DNA from: Flavobacterium sp.
Lineage (GTDB): Bacteria; Bacteroidota; Bacteroidia; Flavobacteriales; Flavobacteriaceae
NCBI GenBank assembly: GCA_024642295.1
Contig: JAHEBK010000111.1
Location: 1-6,201 of the forward strand
Direction of reading: 5' to 3'
Length of the DNA stretch: 6,201 nt
How positions within the stretch are numbered: position 1 is the first letter of the stretch; each line of letters opens with the position of its first letter. Below the pieces are notes generated by a model, which saw nothing but the letters and a program-made list of their open reading frames with translations, made no database searches and had not been told where the DNA came from. A program made the position numbers and the translations under genes. This document shows positions 6,125-6,201 of this stretch, piece by piece.

Positions 6125-6201
6125 ATATAAATGTTTTTTAGCAAAATATTGTTTGTTTAATAATTTATAATCAAGCTAAATTCAACGAAAATCAAAATAT
6201 T

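Noticed and set aside
1..6201. CRISPR array, insertion sequence, tRNA or defence system
   Set aside because: I saw no regularly spaced repeats, transposase or integrase genes, target-site duplications or tRNA-like folds; every long frame is explained by a housekeeping or envelope gene.

Overview
The window is AT-rich, has no purine-rich Shine-Dalgarno sequences before its genes, carries TAnnTTTG-type -7 promoter elements, and encodes a type IX secretion (T9SS) C-terminal sorting domain and a CarboxypepD_reg-like/plug/beta-barrel receptor. Together these point to a member of the Bacteroidota, most likely a Flavobacterium or close relative (inference from gene families, not from a database search).

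Layout, left to right. (1) Positions 2-1255 (+) hold the C-terminal 417 residues of a secreted surface protein that begins outside the window and ends in a T9SS type A sorting domain. (2) An imperfect hairpin at 1271-1320 lies between it and the convergent gene aat (1341-1982, -), leucyl/phenylalanyl-tRNA--protein transferase of the N-degron pathway. (3) A 63-bp divergent intergenic region carries two face-to-face -7 promoter elements and leads rightward to a secreted or membrane-bound PAP2-family phosphatase (2046-2771, +). (4) Convergent to it is a DUF3127 OB-fold-like protein with an SSB-style DDLPF tail (2831-3202, -), with its own intrinsic terminator at 2782-2808 and a well-matched promoter at 3317-3348. 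(5) A 353-bp gene-free stretch (3203-3555) contains that promoter, a long leader, two smaller hairpins and an 18-bp-stem inverted repeat. (6) A full-length TonB-dependent receptor-like outer-membrane protein of the OMP_b-brl_3 type (3556-6042, -) and its upstream region fill the right end.

Each gene appears to be its own transcription unit: orientations alternate and hairpins separate most of them. I see no operon, and no shared pathway beyond the general cell-envelope theme of the first protein, the phosphatase and the receptor. There are no RNA genes, transposases, CRISPR arrays or phage genes. This looks like ordinary chromosomal core and envelope sequence; I did not find a convincing undescribed system. 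The items most worth a second look are the SSB-like tail on the DUF3127 protein, the compact palindromic divergent promoter, and the long inverted repeat after the receptor gene.
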